This document shows positions 26,510 to 35,453 of a stretch of DNA of 64,000 bases, in pieces. Position 1 is the first letter of the stretch; each line of letters begins with the position of its first letter. The notes beneath the pieces are model-generated. The model made no database searches and was not told where the DNA came from. It saw only the letters and a program-made list of their open reading frames with translations. The translations under genes were made by a program, and so were the position numbers. The stretch is from Anaerolineales bacterium. GTDB taxonomy: Bacteria; Chloroflexota; Anaerolineae; Anaerolineales; DRMV01. The stretch is from positions 1 through 64,000 of the forward strand of contig JALVVL010000007.1 of NCBI GenBank assembly GCA_027023425.1. The letters are read 5' to 3'.

Positions 26510-27306
26510 ATTTCAAAAAAGTGCCATACAAAGCGCCGCGTATCTTGCAGGGGGGCGTTGAGGTTGCCAAAAAATTCCGTAGCGGCGCGCTCCAATTCCG
26601 CAATTATTGCAACGTGTTCCTCGTCCGGCAGCCCCCAATACGGGGTGAACAGCCGCTCGGCGGCGCTGCGCAATGCTTCAGCAGGCGAAATGACGCCTTG
26701 CCATTGCGCCGCTATCACGATGTGGGGCGGGCCAAATTTTTGCCTCAGCGCGGCGACAATTTGCGAATGGCGACGCCACATCGGGCGGCTGAGGTCGTAG
26801 CCGCGCGCGGCGAGTGCCCGCCGCCAGTTCTCCAGCACCCAGCCTATGGGCGAATCGGCCTCGTGCTCAATGTAACCGAGCGCGAAAAATCCACCATTTT
26901 TTAGAACGCGCTCAATTTCCTTTATTGCCGTCGTCAAGTTTTCCACGAGATGGAGGGTGTGCACGCTGAAAGCGCTGCCGAAAGCCGCGCTCCGAAACGG
27001 CAAACGCATGGCATCGGCCTGCACCAGCAGAGGGCAGGCGCTTTTCTGCGCGCATTTGCCGAGAAGGTGGCGTAACATTTCGGCGGATAGGTCGGCGGCA
27101 AAGACGCGCGCCCCCCGCTCCGCCAACGGGATGGCAAACCTGCCGCTTCCGGCGCCCAAGTCAAGCATTGCGTCGCCAACGCCGATTTTTGCGAGCAGGT
27201 GCGCCACAATGGCTTCTTGCACGCCGTCGGGCAGGCCGCGGGTCCGGTCGTATTGCCGAGGGTCTTTGTGGTAAGCCGTGTCTTGTTTGGGGAAGTGCTT
27301 GCTCAT
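26491..27306 (-). CDS. Class I SAM-dependent methyltransferase
   Basis: 271 residues. The Methyltransf_11-type fold has motif I as MLDLGAGSGRFAIPLA (about 47-62), an acidic residue after strand 2 (FAADLS), then VQADAMRLPF and a post-motif block (HLVENLTTAIKEIERVLKNGG). The substrate cannot be read; the family includes small-molecule, quinone and protein methylases. The start overlaps the upstream PLD-like gene stop by four bases (ATGA), showing translational coupling. The 3' end overlaps yvcK on the other strand. Confidence 0.88.
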   Translation of the reverse strand: MSKHFPKQDTAYHKDPRQYDRTRGLPDGVQEAIVAHLLAKIGVGDAMLDLGAGSGRFAIPLAERGARVFAADLSAEMLRHLLGKCAQKSACPLLVQADAMRLPFRSAAFGSAFSVHTLHLVENLTTAIKEIERVLKNGGFFALGYIEHEADSPIGWVLENWRRALAARGYDLSRPMWRRHSQIVAALRQKFGPPHIVIAAQWQGVISPAEALRSAAERLFTPYWGLPDEEHVAIIAELERAATEFFGNLNAPLQDTRRFVWHFFEIHRREA

Positions 27307-28400
27307 TGGCCGGATTGCCTGTGCGCGGCTTTATAAATTCGCCAAAATTCGTCGGTGAATTGCCGTGCCGCCGCCGCATCGTCTAGTAGCACCATGTTTT
27401 CATCGTTGCGCTCTTCGGCGCTGTAGGTGAAATTGTAAGAGCCAAACTCAACCACTTCGCCGTCAATGATGAAAACTTTATGGTGCATGGCGTAAGGGTT
27501 GGCGTCAAGGTAAACCGGCAAACCGGCGCGCTTCAGCCTCAGATACTGGGTATTGCGGTTGCTGTGGAATTGGTCTTTATCCATCACGCCGCGCACATCC
27601 ACCCCCTCTTTTGCTTTGGAAATTAGCAGGTACGCCAATTCATCATCGGTAAAACTGAAAGCAAGGAAATAAATGCTTTGCTTTGCATGCCGCACGGCGG
27701 TAAGCAGGTGCGAAAGAGCGTGGTCTTCGGGTGCGAAAAACACTCCCAGCGGATGGCCGTTCAGCACAATGTTGGGATAGGGGGTGTTCGCGGGCGAATA
27801 TTCGCCGAAAAGCCTGCGAGAAAACATTTCCTCAAACTCGGCTTCGTAATCGGCGGCGACCCGCGCCGAGCGCAACCGCACTTCGTTATTGTTGTTGCGG
27901 TAAACGCCGCTGAGGGTGTAGTTCATTGAACCGGTCCAGACCTCGTAGCGGTCAATCACAATGAATTTGTCGTGCATGAGTGGGCGGCGGTTATCGCCCA
28001 CAATCGGTATGCCCGCGGCGCGCAGGGCTTTGAACTCAGGACGGTTGAGGTGCGCCGATTCGGCGACAATCCGCACCTGCACGCCGCGGCGGTGGGCGCG
28101 GATGAGGGCGTCGCGAATGCTCCAGAGGTTGAGGTCGTAGAGCGCGGCGTCCACGCTTTGCTTTGCACCGTCAATCGCATTGGCGACCTGCGCGTCCACG
28201 CCGCCGCGCAGCGTGCGCGCCTGTGGGGTGTTGGGCTTAGTGAAGAAAACCGCCACCCAATCCGCCGAAGCGCCAACGGTGGGGGACGGGGCGGTGGTTG
28301 GCTGAGGGGAAATTCCTTGCGATGGGGCACACGCGCCCGCGAGCGCGGCAAGCGCAATCGCCGCGACGAGCAAAAATGCGAATCCGGAGGTTTTGGGCAT
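27303..28400 (-). CDS. Exported lipoprotein with two PLD-like HKD motifs
   Basis: A 365-residue protein with signal peptide and lipobox (LAGAC). Two phospholipase D half-sites follow: MHDKFIVIDRYEVWTGSMNYT and MHHKVFIIDGEVVEFGSYNFT. Each carries HxKxxxxD and a downstream GSxN, the full catalytic set for a PLD-superfamily phosphodiesterase. Family members act on phospholipids or nucleic acids; Nuc-type PLD nucleases have one motif per chain and this has two. The location outside the membrane fits lipid or extracellular DNA cleavage. It is coupled to the methyltransferase gene by a 4-bp overlap. The upstream gap is repeat-filled. Confidence 0.9.
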   Translation of the reverse strand: MPKTSGFAFLLVAAIALAALAGACAPSQGISPQPTTAPSPTVGASADWVAVFFTKPNTPQARTLRGGVDAQVANAIDGAKQSVDAALYDLNLWSIRDALIRAHRRGVQVRIVAESAHLNRPEFKALRAAGIPIVGDNRRPLMHDKFIVIDRYEVWTGSMNYTLSGVYRNNNNEVRLRSARVAADYEAEFEEMFSRRLFGEYSPANTPYPNIVLNGHPLGVFFAPEDHALSHLLTAVRHAKQSIYFLAFSFTDDELAYLLISKAKEGVDVRGVMDKDQFHSNRNTQYLRLKRAGLPVYLDANPYAMHHKVFIIDGEVVEFGSYNFTYSAEERNDENMVLLDDAAAARQFTDEFWRIYKAAHRQSGQ

Positions 28401-28421
28401 TGGGAACTCCGAGGCGTGGGG

Positions 28422-28960
28422 TGTTAGGTCGTTAGGTCGTTAGGTCGTGGGGCGTTGAGTCGTTGAGTCGTTGAGGCGTTGGGGCGTTAGGTCGTTGGGT
28501 CGTGGGTAGAGCAAGAGTGTAAACCACAGAAGGCACAGAAATACCACAGAAAACACAGAAAATTACAGCGGACACAGAAATTTTTCCTTATGCGTCTCTG
28601 TTTCCTCTGCGTCTTTGCGTTCCTCTGCGTCTCTGCGTTACTTCCTTGGCGTCCTTGGGGTCCTTCCGCAAATCCTAAATCGCTAATCTTCTCATCTGTG
28701 CTAATCTGTGTAATCTGTGGTTTTTCTCTTTGCGCTCTCTGCGCCTCTGGGCGAGGCGATGCCTCGCCCCTACTCTGCGCCTCTGCGTTTTCTTGGCGTC
28801 CTTCGTGCCCTTGGCGCCCTTGGCGTCCTCATCCGCCAATTGACACAGATTTGCCCCGATTGGATGGTTGAAACCGCAGATTACGCAGATTCCGCAGAAA
28901 AAATCTGTGTAAATCTGTGTAATCTGTGGTTTTTCTCTTTGCGCCTTTGCGTTAATTTGT
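28422..28960. repeat. Intergenic word-repeat cluster
   Basis: The 551-bp gap between the PBP-like gene and the lipoprotein is mosaic: nine or so TCGTTAGG/TCGTTGAG units (28425-28503), AACCACAGAAGGCACAGAAA and related words (28520-28590), CTTTGCGTTCCTCTGCGTC and CCTTGGCGTCC words (28595-28830), then ATTGACACAGATTTGCCCCG and CTGTGTAAATCTGTGTAATC words up to the stop of the PBP-like gene, which they supply. No gene is present. Confidence 0.85.
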
Positions 28961-31702
28961 GCTTTCAACCGGCACCAGCATTTCGGCGTCGGCGCGGTTG
29001 CCCGCGGCGTCGGTTGCCGTCAGGCGCAGGCGAATTTGCCCGCGATGCATCGGCACGGCAAAAATGTAGGGCGGCGCAACCAGCGTGCCGAAGGGCTTTC
29101 CGTCCACGCTCAGGCTCACCGAAGCCAAGCGTAGGTCATCCTCAACTTCGGCGCGCACGATGAGATAGCCGCCGCGCCGAAATTTCACCTTTTCGCCTGC
29201 CCGCGGCGAGCCAAATGCCACCCGCGGCGGCTCATTGTCCACCGTCACCTGAAGCGATTGCGAGCGCAAAGAGCCGTCCTTGGCCGTGACCAGCAATTGC
29301 AGGGTGTAAAGCCCGCTCAGCCCCGCGGTGTCCCATTCCCCCAATTTGCCGTTCGCAACCGGGGAATTGCCCTGCGCGATGGTCGTCCACTCGTGCGGGT
29401 TCACACCCGCACCGGCTTGCAAAATGTAGTGGGCAAAATTCGCCCCCGCGGCTGTGCCGACGACGGCTACCTTGCCGCGCACATACGCAAGGCCCCGCGG
29501 CGCCGTGATTTGCACCCCTGCCGCTTTGGGCGGCGGCACGATCAAATCATATTCATCCGGTGGAAGCGGAAGCCCCGCCTGCTTAGCCCATGCCCGCGCC
29601 TCCGGCGGAACGTGCATGTAAACCTGATCTTCAATCAACTCCGGCGGCGTGAAAGCGGTCGCCAGCAATCCCGTTTCTTTGTCAATCGGCACGCGGCGGA
29701 AGAGCGTGTCGGGCGATTTGGGCTCGTTGCCGCTCAGGAAGACCTCTTCAACCCAGTTGGGGCAATCAGCGGTCGGGAGCATACCCGAAGGGTCGCAAAC
29801 GGTAACGACCGAGACGTTTGCGGGCTTGCTCCAGCCGTTTTCGGCGGAAGTGAAGGCGGTGCGCGCCAAGGCGTGCCAATAAGCCAGCGCCGCCTGTTCG
29901 CTTTGGGCGGGCTTACCACCGCGGGCATAAACCACAACCAGCCGATTGGGGGTTGCGCCCGCCACCCAAACGCCGCCGTCGGGCGCGCGCCCGATGTGGC
30001 TCGCCACGGGTTTGCCAATTTCAAGTTGGTTTGGATGCCCAAGCGATTGCCACTTTGCACCTGTATCGGCGAGCACGTTCACCACGAGGTAGGAAACCCC
30101 TTCGCCGAGCACCCGTCTTTCCACCGGGCGGGGGGCTAAGCGGAGGTTTTGGTCGGCGTCCACCGCGCGGCGCACAACTTCGGGCTGGAGCGAGCCGCCC
30201 GCGCCCAAACCGCGCCAGTCCCCCAGCGCGGCGAAAATGCTGAAGGCATGAGCGGCTTGCAGGATGTTGAGCGGAACGCCGCCGAGCAGGGCATCGTAGC
30301 CGTGCGGGCGGGAGGCGAGTTGGGGCAAGCCGAGGTGCGCGGCGGTAGGCCAAACGGTGTCGGCGCCGAGTTGGGCGAGCAGGTGCAGGGTGGGTACGAG
30401 GTAATCGTTGGCGAGCGCAAGCCGCAGGCGCATCGGCCCGTGAAAGCGCCCATCAGGGTTGGCGGCGTCTATGCCCTCGGGGAGCGCCGAGGGCACATCC
30501 CACGTGAGCGTGGCGGGCGAAAAGCCGCGCGTGAACGCCACTGCGTAAACCCACGGGGCGAGGAATGTACCCGCTTCGTGCGGCGGCAGGTCGTTGGGCG
30601 AAACTAATGCCAGCACCGCGCTTGTTTTCACATCCAGCACCGCGGCTTCAAGTTGGGCGTTGGGCGGGAGCGGGTTGGCAAGCAACGAAGGCGGCAAAAA
30701 GCGCGCCGCGGGACAATGCGTGGGCGAAAGGTCGGCTTTGAGCACGGCAGAGCGCAGGCATTCGGCTTGCGATTGGGTTTGGAAGTCAAGCGTGGTGAGC
30801 ACGTCAAGCCCGCGGCGGGGGAAATACCAGCCGAGTGCGGCGAGTTGCTTTTGGGCGAGCAAAAGCGCAGCGGGGGGCGGCGCGGGGCGCTTGGTGGGCT
30901 TGGGAATTTTGGTCAGCGCGGTTTGGGCTTGCGGGGCGGTTATTTTCGCCGCGGCGAGCATCCGCATTATCAGCGCTTGGCGGCGCTGGTCGGCGAGGCT
31001 CGGCGCATCCCACGGGTTGATTTGCGGCGATGGCAGAACGGCGGCGAGCAGGGCGGATTCGGAAAGGCTGAGTTTTTGGGCGGGCTTGCCGAGGTAAGAA
31101 CGGGCGGCGTCGTCTATCCCCACAATGCCATTGCCGAAATCGGCAGTGTTGAGATACCACTCCAGCACGCGGTTGGCGCCGTAGTCGGCGAGCATTTGGG
31201 CGGCAAGCAGGCGCGCGCGCAGCCTGCGGCGGAGCGAAGGGCGCTCATCGCGCAAAAGCAAGCGCAGGGCAAGTTGCTCGGCTATCGTTGGGGGGAAGCC
31301 GGTCTGCCAAAATTTGCCGCGGTAGGGCTGGTCGGCAGGGGTTTCGGGCTGGACGGCGGTGAGCACCGCATCGGGTACATAGCGCGGCAACTCGGTGAGC
31401 GAAACGGCAGAAATGGGCGGGGTTTTGCCCAGAGGGTGCTCGCCGTCGGCAAAGTAATAGCGTGTGGGGTGAAGGAGCAAGCCGTTGGGCGCATCCAGCA
31501 GGGGCGGCAGGGCGGCAACCGAGGGTAAGCGCGCCGTCAGGTAGGCGTAGCCCAGCGCCGCGGCCAAGGCGGCGATTGCCGCTAACATGCCCATTCCAGC
31601 AAGCAGGGCAAGCCCCCAGTGCATAAGCCGCACGCTTGGCAGGGAACGCTCACGCTTTTCCCGCCGACGGCGCAGGCGCAACACTTTTGTCGTCTTTAGC
31701 AT
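28952..31702 (-). CDS. Class A penicillin-binding protein homologue with degenerate catalytic sites
   Basis: 916 residues in class A PBP layout: basic N-terminus, one membrane helix (about 28-54), glycosyltransferase-51 region (about 95-270), transpeptidase-like region (about 300-610) and Ig-like C-terminal domains. The GT51 EDRxFxxH motif is missing (VQPETPADQ), with Q118 about where the catalytic Glu should be. GGSTITQQ reads GFPPTIAEQ, and only the second Glu remains (E181, VLEWYLN). In the transpeptidase region the expected GSSFKP reads GTFLAP (T379, A382), SxN is NDY and KTGT is KPVAS. It probably has neither activity and may be a scaffold. The stop codon lies in repeat sequence. Confidence 0.85.
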   Translation of the reverse strand: MLKTTKVLRLRRRREKRERSLPSVRLMHWGLALLAGMGMLAAIAALAAALGYAYLTARLPSVAALPPLLDAPNGLLLHPTRYYFADGEHPLGKTPPISAVSLTELPRYVPDAVLTAVQPETPADQPYRGKFWQTGFPPTIAEQLALRLLLRDERPSLRRRLRARLLAAQMLADYGANRVLEWYLNTADFGNGIVGIDDAARSYLGKPAQKLSLSESALLAAVLPSPQINPWDAPSLADQRRQALIMRMLAAAKITAPQAQTALTKIPKPTKRPAPPPAALLLAQKQLAALGWYFPRRGLDVLTTLDFQTQSQAECLRSAVLKADLSPTHCPAARFLPPSLLANPLPPNAQLEAAVLDVKTSAVLALVSPNDLPPHEAGTFLAPWVYAVAFTRGFSPATLTWDVPSALPEGIDAANPDGRFHGPMRLRLALANDYLVPTLHLLAQLGADTVWPTAAHLGLPQLASRPHGYDALLGGVPLNILQAAHAFSIFAALGDWRGLGAGGSLQPEVVRRAVDADQNLRLAPRPVERRVLGEGVSYLVVNVLADTGAKWQSLGHPNQLEIGKPVASHIGRAPDGGVWVAGATPNRLVVVYARGGKPAQSEQAALAYWHALARTAFTSAENGWSKPANVSVVTVCDPSGMLPTADCPNWVEEVFLSGNEPKSPDTLFRRVPIDKETGLLATAFTPPELIEDQVYMHVPPEARAWAKQAGLPLPPDEYDLIVPPPKAAGVQITAPRGLAYVRGKVAVVGTAAGANFAHYILQAGAGVNPHEWTTIAQGNSPVANGKLGEWDTAGLSGLYTLQLLVTAKDGSLRSQSLQVTVDNEPPRVAFGSPRAGEKVKFRRGGYLIVRAEVEDDLRLASVSLSVDGKPFGTLVAPPYIFAVPMHRGQIRLRLTATDAAGNRADAEMLVPVESTN

Positions 31703-31717
31703 GGGGCAATTGTAACC

Positions 31718-31999
31718 CTAATTCGGCAAACTGGTTTTGCTCCCTCGCAGTGCGCAGAAGTAGTACACCGTTCCCCCTACCAGAATTGCGAGCCGCCAAG
31801 CGTGCAGCCAGCCCGCGCTCGGTTGAGCGTCAAGGGCGCTTACCCCAAAATCAAAGAAAATACCCCACAAGATTGCCGACGCAATTACCACAAGCAAATG
31901 GTATTCTTTGTTGCCCTCTCGGGAAGTCTTGCGCCCTAATTGCATCAACACCACCAAAATGACAAAAGCGGCAAGCGTTGCGTAGTCGGCCTGTGCCAT
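31718..31999 (-). CDS. Small membrane protein of unknown function
   Basis: 93 residues with about three hydrophobic segments (6-21, 33-53 and 66-84). There is no recognised domain. AGGAGG lies five bases before ATG 31999. It sits between the LCP gene (20 bp upstream) and the PBP-like gene (15 bp downstream), so a wall-related context is likely, but the sequence itself gives no function. Confidence 0.75.
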   Translation of the reverse strand: MAQADYATLAAFVILVVLMQLGRKTSREGNKEYHLLVVIASAILWGIFFDFGVSALDAQPSAGWLHAWRLAILVGGTVYYFCALRGSKTSLPN

Positions 32000-32018
32000 A
32001 AGTCCTCCTCGCGGCTCG

Positions 32019-33470
32019 CTATGGCGAGCACTTTATTCCTTTCAACCTTTTGCTCTTTGCCCAGTCGTTGCCGAGCACAATGACCAGATCGGCTGGTGGC
32101 TGCGCAGACGAAATGTAAAACACCCGCTCTTCGGGCACGTTCATCAGCCGCATTAGGTAGGTCAGGCTGTGTCTTTTAGGGGTGTAGTTGCGTATTTCGG
32201 TTTTGGAGGTTAGGTTTTTGGCGTTGCCGGTTTCAATTTGGGTGAAGCCCTGCTTTTTCAAAAGTGCGGCGGTGCGGCAAGCAAGGCCGTTCACCGTAGT
32301 GCCGTTGAGCACAATCAGGTGCGGGTTTTCGGCCACTGCCGCGGTGCGCAAGGCCTTCAAGTTGGGCGTGGGCGTTACGGTGATGCCGGAAGGCGGCGTG
32401 GGACTTGCGGTGGGTGAGGGTGTTGGCGTTGGCTTGGGCGGGTTGAACACACGGCTTGCCGCCGCGCGGATGGCTTTGATATCCGGCACCAGAATGTACA
32501 TTCCTTGCGGCGTCATGGTGGCCTGCGCCTCTTTTTGGTCTATCACCACAAGGTGGACACGCGAGCGCGGCACTTCGGCGGCCAAGCGCGCCAGCCGCAG
32601 GGCATCTTTTACCGAAATGTCGGTATGCAGGCTGTCTTTGAGTTGGACGGCCAGAATTGGGGCTTTGACGGTGAGTTCGGCCAAAACTTTCGGGTTTTTG
32701 AGGCGTTCCAGCACGCCTTCCAGCACCTGTTGCTGGCGCTCCATGCGCCCGAAATCGCCGTTGCCGCCCACCGAGCGGTTGCGAGCGTATGCCAATGCGA
32801 GGTCGCCCGGCAACACTGTGACGCCGGGGTAAAGGGCATGCAGGCGGCGCGTGCCGTCCGGCTCAAAAACGTCCAGCGCCATGCGATGACGCACATGCAC
32901 TTTTACGCCGTGGATGGCATCCACAAATGCGATGAAGGCGCGGAAATTCACCACAATGTAATGGTGGACGGGGACGCCGAGCAGTTGCCCCACGGTTTTC
33001 ATTGCCAGCAGCGCGCCCTGCCCCTCGCCTAGGTATGCTTCGCCGAGTTGGTAGGCTTGGTTGAGTTTGTGGTAGCCAAAGCCGGGGATGTTCACCCAAA
33101 GGTCGCGCGGCAGCGAAATTGCCCCGCCGCTCATGGTTTTTGGGTCTAATGTGAGCAAAATGATGGTGTCGGAGCGCGGCGCGCCCCAGTTCTTTTCCCA
33201 CGGGCGGTCATCAACCCCCAAAAGGAGCACGTTGATGCGTTCCTTGCCGTCCCACGGCGGGGGAAGGGCTAATGTGGGGCGGGGTGTTGTGCCCGCGCGC
33301 ACATGCGCGGCTTTTGCCGCGAAAACTTGCTTTATCAGCAGCACCCCAGCGAGCAGAATCAGGGAAATGCCGAGGATAAAGCCGCCGATGAGGAAGGTTT
33401 CAATGCCCAGCCGCGGCGGGCGCGTTCTGCGGCGGGGACGGCGTGGGGGAAGGTAGGGTGAGTTTGCCAT
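32019..33470 (-). CDS. LytR-CpsA-Psr (LCP) family wall polymer transferase with LytR_C tail
   Basis: LCP enzymes move teichoic acid- or capsule-like polymers from lipid carriers to peptidoglycan. After a basic N-terminus and one membrane segment (about 27-50), the LCP domain has NVLLLGVDDRPWE, RSDTIILLTLDP, SLPRDLWVNIPG, KLNQAYQLG and ALAYARNRSVGGNGDFGRMERQ. The C-terminal LytR_C domain (about 385-475) shows IVLNGTTVNGLACRTAALL. A Pro/Thr linker separates them. Located next to the PBP-like gene, this fits a wall-assembly locus. Confidence 0.95.
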   Translation of the reverse strand: MANSPYLPPRRPRRRTRPPRLGIETFLIGGFILGISLILLAGVLLIKQVFAAKAAHVRAGTTPRPTLALPPPWDGKERINVLLLGVDDRPWEKNWGAPRSDTIILLTLDPKTMSGGAISLPRDLWVNIPGFGYHKLNQAYQLGEAYLGEGQGALLAMKTVGQLLGVPVHHYIVVNFRAFIAFVDAIHGVKVHVRHRMALDVFEPDGTRRLHALYPGVTVLPGDLALAYARNRSVGGNGDFGRMERQQQVLEGVLERLKNPKVLAELTVKAPILAVQLKDSLHTDISVKDALRLARLAAEVPRSRVHLVVIDQKEAQATMTPQGMYILVPDIKAIRAAASRVFNPPKPTPTPSPTASPTPPSGITVTPTPNLKALRTAAVAENPHLIVLNGTTVNGLACRTAALLKKQGFTQIETGNAKNLTSKTEIRNYTPKRHSLTYLMRLMNVPEERVFYISSAQPPADLVIVLGNDWAKSKRLKGIKCSP

Positions 33471-33496
33471 ACTGCCTTGGGGTGCAAGCGGCGTGC

Positions 33497-34129
33497 CTAT
33501 GCCGCGGCGGGAACGACCTCATTCACTGCACGGAGCACGGTCATCAGGCGAGCGTCGTCGCGGAGCAGGTTGATGAGGGCGTGCAGGGCTTCGTTCAGCC
33601 AGTTTTCGTTGCCCGCGGCTTTGTGCGCTGCGGCAGCGCGTTTGAGGTGGACGGCTATCATTTCCGCAACGGGGGCGTCGTCGGCGCGGAGCATGTGGCG
33701 CAGGTAGCCCCAGCCGCGCGAGGTGAATTCGCGCACCTCTTCGGGCGAGCAGGTGTAAAGGCGGGCGAGGGTCAGCGGCGGGCGCGGCGGCAGTAGGTAC
33801 GAAATTTGCCCTTCTTTCGTCTTGTGCCCCAGCACCAGCACTTCAATTTGGATTGGCAGGTTGCGCTGATGCTGGTCGGAGTAGATGCTTTCCTCAATTT
33901 GGTCAAGCGGGGCTATGCTTTCCACCAGTTGGTCGCTCCGCAGGCGGATTTGCGAAATGATGCCGTAAATTTGGGTAGAAGGGGCGGCCTGCGGGGCTTT
34001 TTCGGCCGCGACGCGCACCAACGAGCCAAACGACAGCGCGCTTTGCTCTAAGCGCGACACGCGGCTTCCGACCCAAAAGCGGGTTGCGGTTGCTTCAAGC
34101 ACGCGTCCTACAAATTCTGCTTGTGGCAT
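33497..34129 (-). CDS. HAS-barrel-like protein adjacent to NurA
   Basis: The N-terminal part (FVGRVLEATATRFWVG ... SFGSLVRV ... QIYGIISQIRLRSD) resembles the HAS barrel found at the N-terminus of HerA-type DNA translocases. The C-terminal half (SPEEVREFTSRGWGYLRHM onward) is helical. There is no Walker A motif in the 210 residues, so it is not HerA itself. It begins 15 bp after the NurA gene with GAGG six bases before ATG 34129. The likely role is an accessory to DNA-end processing with NurA; the HAS assignment is by motif shape only. Confidence 0.6.
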   Translation of the reverse strand: MPQAEFVGRVLEATATRFWVGSRVSRLEQSALSFGSLVRVAAEKAPQAAPSTQIYGIISQIRLRSDQLVESIAPLDQIEESIYSDQHQRNLPIQIEVLVLGHKTKEGQISYLLPPRPPLTLARLYTCSPEEVREFTSRGWGYLRHMLRADDAPVAEMIAVHLKRAAAAHKAAGNENWLNEALHALINLLRDDARLMTVLRAVNEVVPAAA

Positions 34130-34144
34130 GGTTTACCTCGGTGG

Positions 34145-35392
34145 TCAATGGTTGGCGGTAAGGTCTTTCAAAATTTGTTTAGCCGAGCGGCTGCCGAGCG
34201 GCACGTTGTTTTCGGCGAGTGCGCCGGTGAGCCATCTTTCAACCGTTTCGCGGTCGCCGCGGCGCACCACGGCTTCTTCGTGGGCGCGGTGCAGGATGTA
34301 GGGGTAGGGGGCATTGGGCACGTGCCGCGTCTGCCACAGCAGCGCGGCGTGCAGGGTTTGCACCGCCTTGGGGTCTTTTGTCACCCACGCGGGGATTTCC
34401 ACGCGGGCGATGGCGGCGCGCCCCGTTGTAGGCGAGGCGTTGAGGTAGAAAAAGTGCAAGGCGAGGTCGCCGGTGTAGTCCTCACGCGAGCGCGAAACAA
34501 GGCGGAAGATGGCCGAGCGCTCGCCCGGGGCGAGCAAGCGGCGGAAAAGCGCGGCGTCGCTGATGGCGGCAAAGCGCGGCGGGCGGCGTTCCAATTCCGC
34601 TTTGATTTGCTCCGGCGTTGCGGTTTCGCCGATGGCCGCGAGCCTGAGCAATTGCACTACCGGGTCGGCGTGGGGCTTATCCACATAGCCGGCGGTGAGC
34701 ACCGCGGGCGGCGCTTGCCGGTGAGCGGCAAGCAGTGAGTGCAGGCTTTTCAGGTATTCCTTCAGCGCTTCAGCAAAGCCGCCTGTGGCGTCTTTCGCAC
34801 CCCAGAGTTCCAAGGGCCCGTCGGTGAGAGTGACGACGGCTTCGGGCTGCGGAAGGCCGTCCATGAGGTCGCGCCATTCCTGCTCGGCTTTTGGCTCGCC
34901 TTGCCACGCGGCAACGGCTTTGGCGAGAGCCTGCCGCTCGGCGAGGTCGCGCTGGAGGGGGATGTCGGGGCGGTTTTCAAGCAGGGTTTCGGGGTCGTAA
35001 AAGCGGCTTTCAATGAGGGTGCGCGGCGTCTCATGCCCTGCCATCACGACCACGCCCACATTTACCAAAGCGTAAAACAGCGCCCCGTGCGGGTTGGGCT
35101 CAATTTGGGAGCCGTCGGCGGCTAAAAACAGCACCCGCTCGGCGCAATTTTCGGTCGGCGGCGGTGGGAATGTGGCGTTTATCGGTTCTTCGGTGGGCGC
35201 GGCGAGGTGCACATAGCTGGCGATTTCGGCGGCTACGGCGACGCGGTAGCGCAAGTCCTCGGCTTTTTCGCCCCAGCCGTGCAGAAGTTCCAGTGCCTTT
35301 TCTTGCTGTTTTTCGCGCTCGCGCTTGAGCCGCGCCGCACCGCTGGCGAAGTTTTGGATTTCGCGAAACACTTTGGAGTAATTCAGCGGCAT
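34145..35392 (-). CDS. nurA: NurA-domain nuclease
   Basis: NurA is a 5'-3' ssDNA/dsDNA nuclease partnered with the HerA translocase in archaea and some bacteria. The metal-binding motif is visible: FLAADGSQIEPNPHG (catalytic D93) followed by a strand ALVNVGVVVM. Later VVTLTDGPLELWG (second Asp) and AGYVDKPHADPVVQLL are also NurA-like. The N-terminal 45 residues form a charged helix. ATG 35392 was chosen because AAGG sits eight bases upstream; GTG 35401 in the same frame is less supported. Two DnaA boxes lie upstream. No HerA ATPase is in the window. Confidence 0.8.
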   Translation of the reverse strand: MPLNYSKVFREIQNFASGAARLKREREKQQEKALELLHGWGEKAEDLRYRVAVAAEIASYVHLAAPTEEPINATFPPPPTENCAERVLFLAADGSQIEPNPHGALFYALVNVGVVVMAGHETPRTLIESRFYDPETLLENRPDIPLQRDLAERQALAKAVAAWQGEPKAEQEWRDLMDGLPQPEAVVTLTDGPLELWGAKDATGGFAEALKEYLKSLHSLLAAHRQAPPAVLTAGYVDKPHADPVVQLLRLAAIGETATPEQIKAELERRPPRFAAISDAALFRRLLAPGERSAIFRLVSRSREDYTGDLALHFFYLNASPTTGRAAIARVEIPAWVTKDPKAVQTLHAALLWQTRHVPNAPYPYILHRAHEEAVVRRGDRETVERWLTGALAENNVPLGSRSAKQILKDLTANH

Positions 35393-35453
35393 TTCGTTCA
35401 CCTTCGGGGGAATCCCACGGTTTTCCCCCGTTTTCTACATTGTTTGCACAGAG

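Noticed and set aside
28422-28960. CRISPR-like array in repeat gap
   Set aside because: The repeats are degenerate short words without constant spacers or direct repeats of uniform length, and no cas genes are present.
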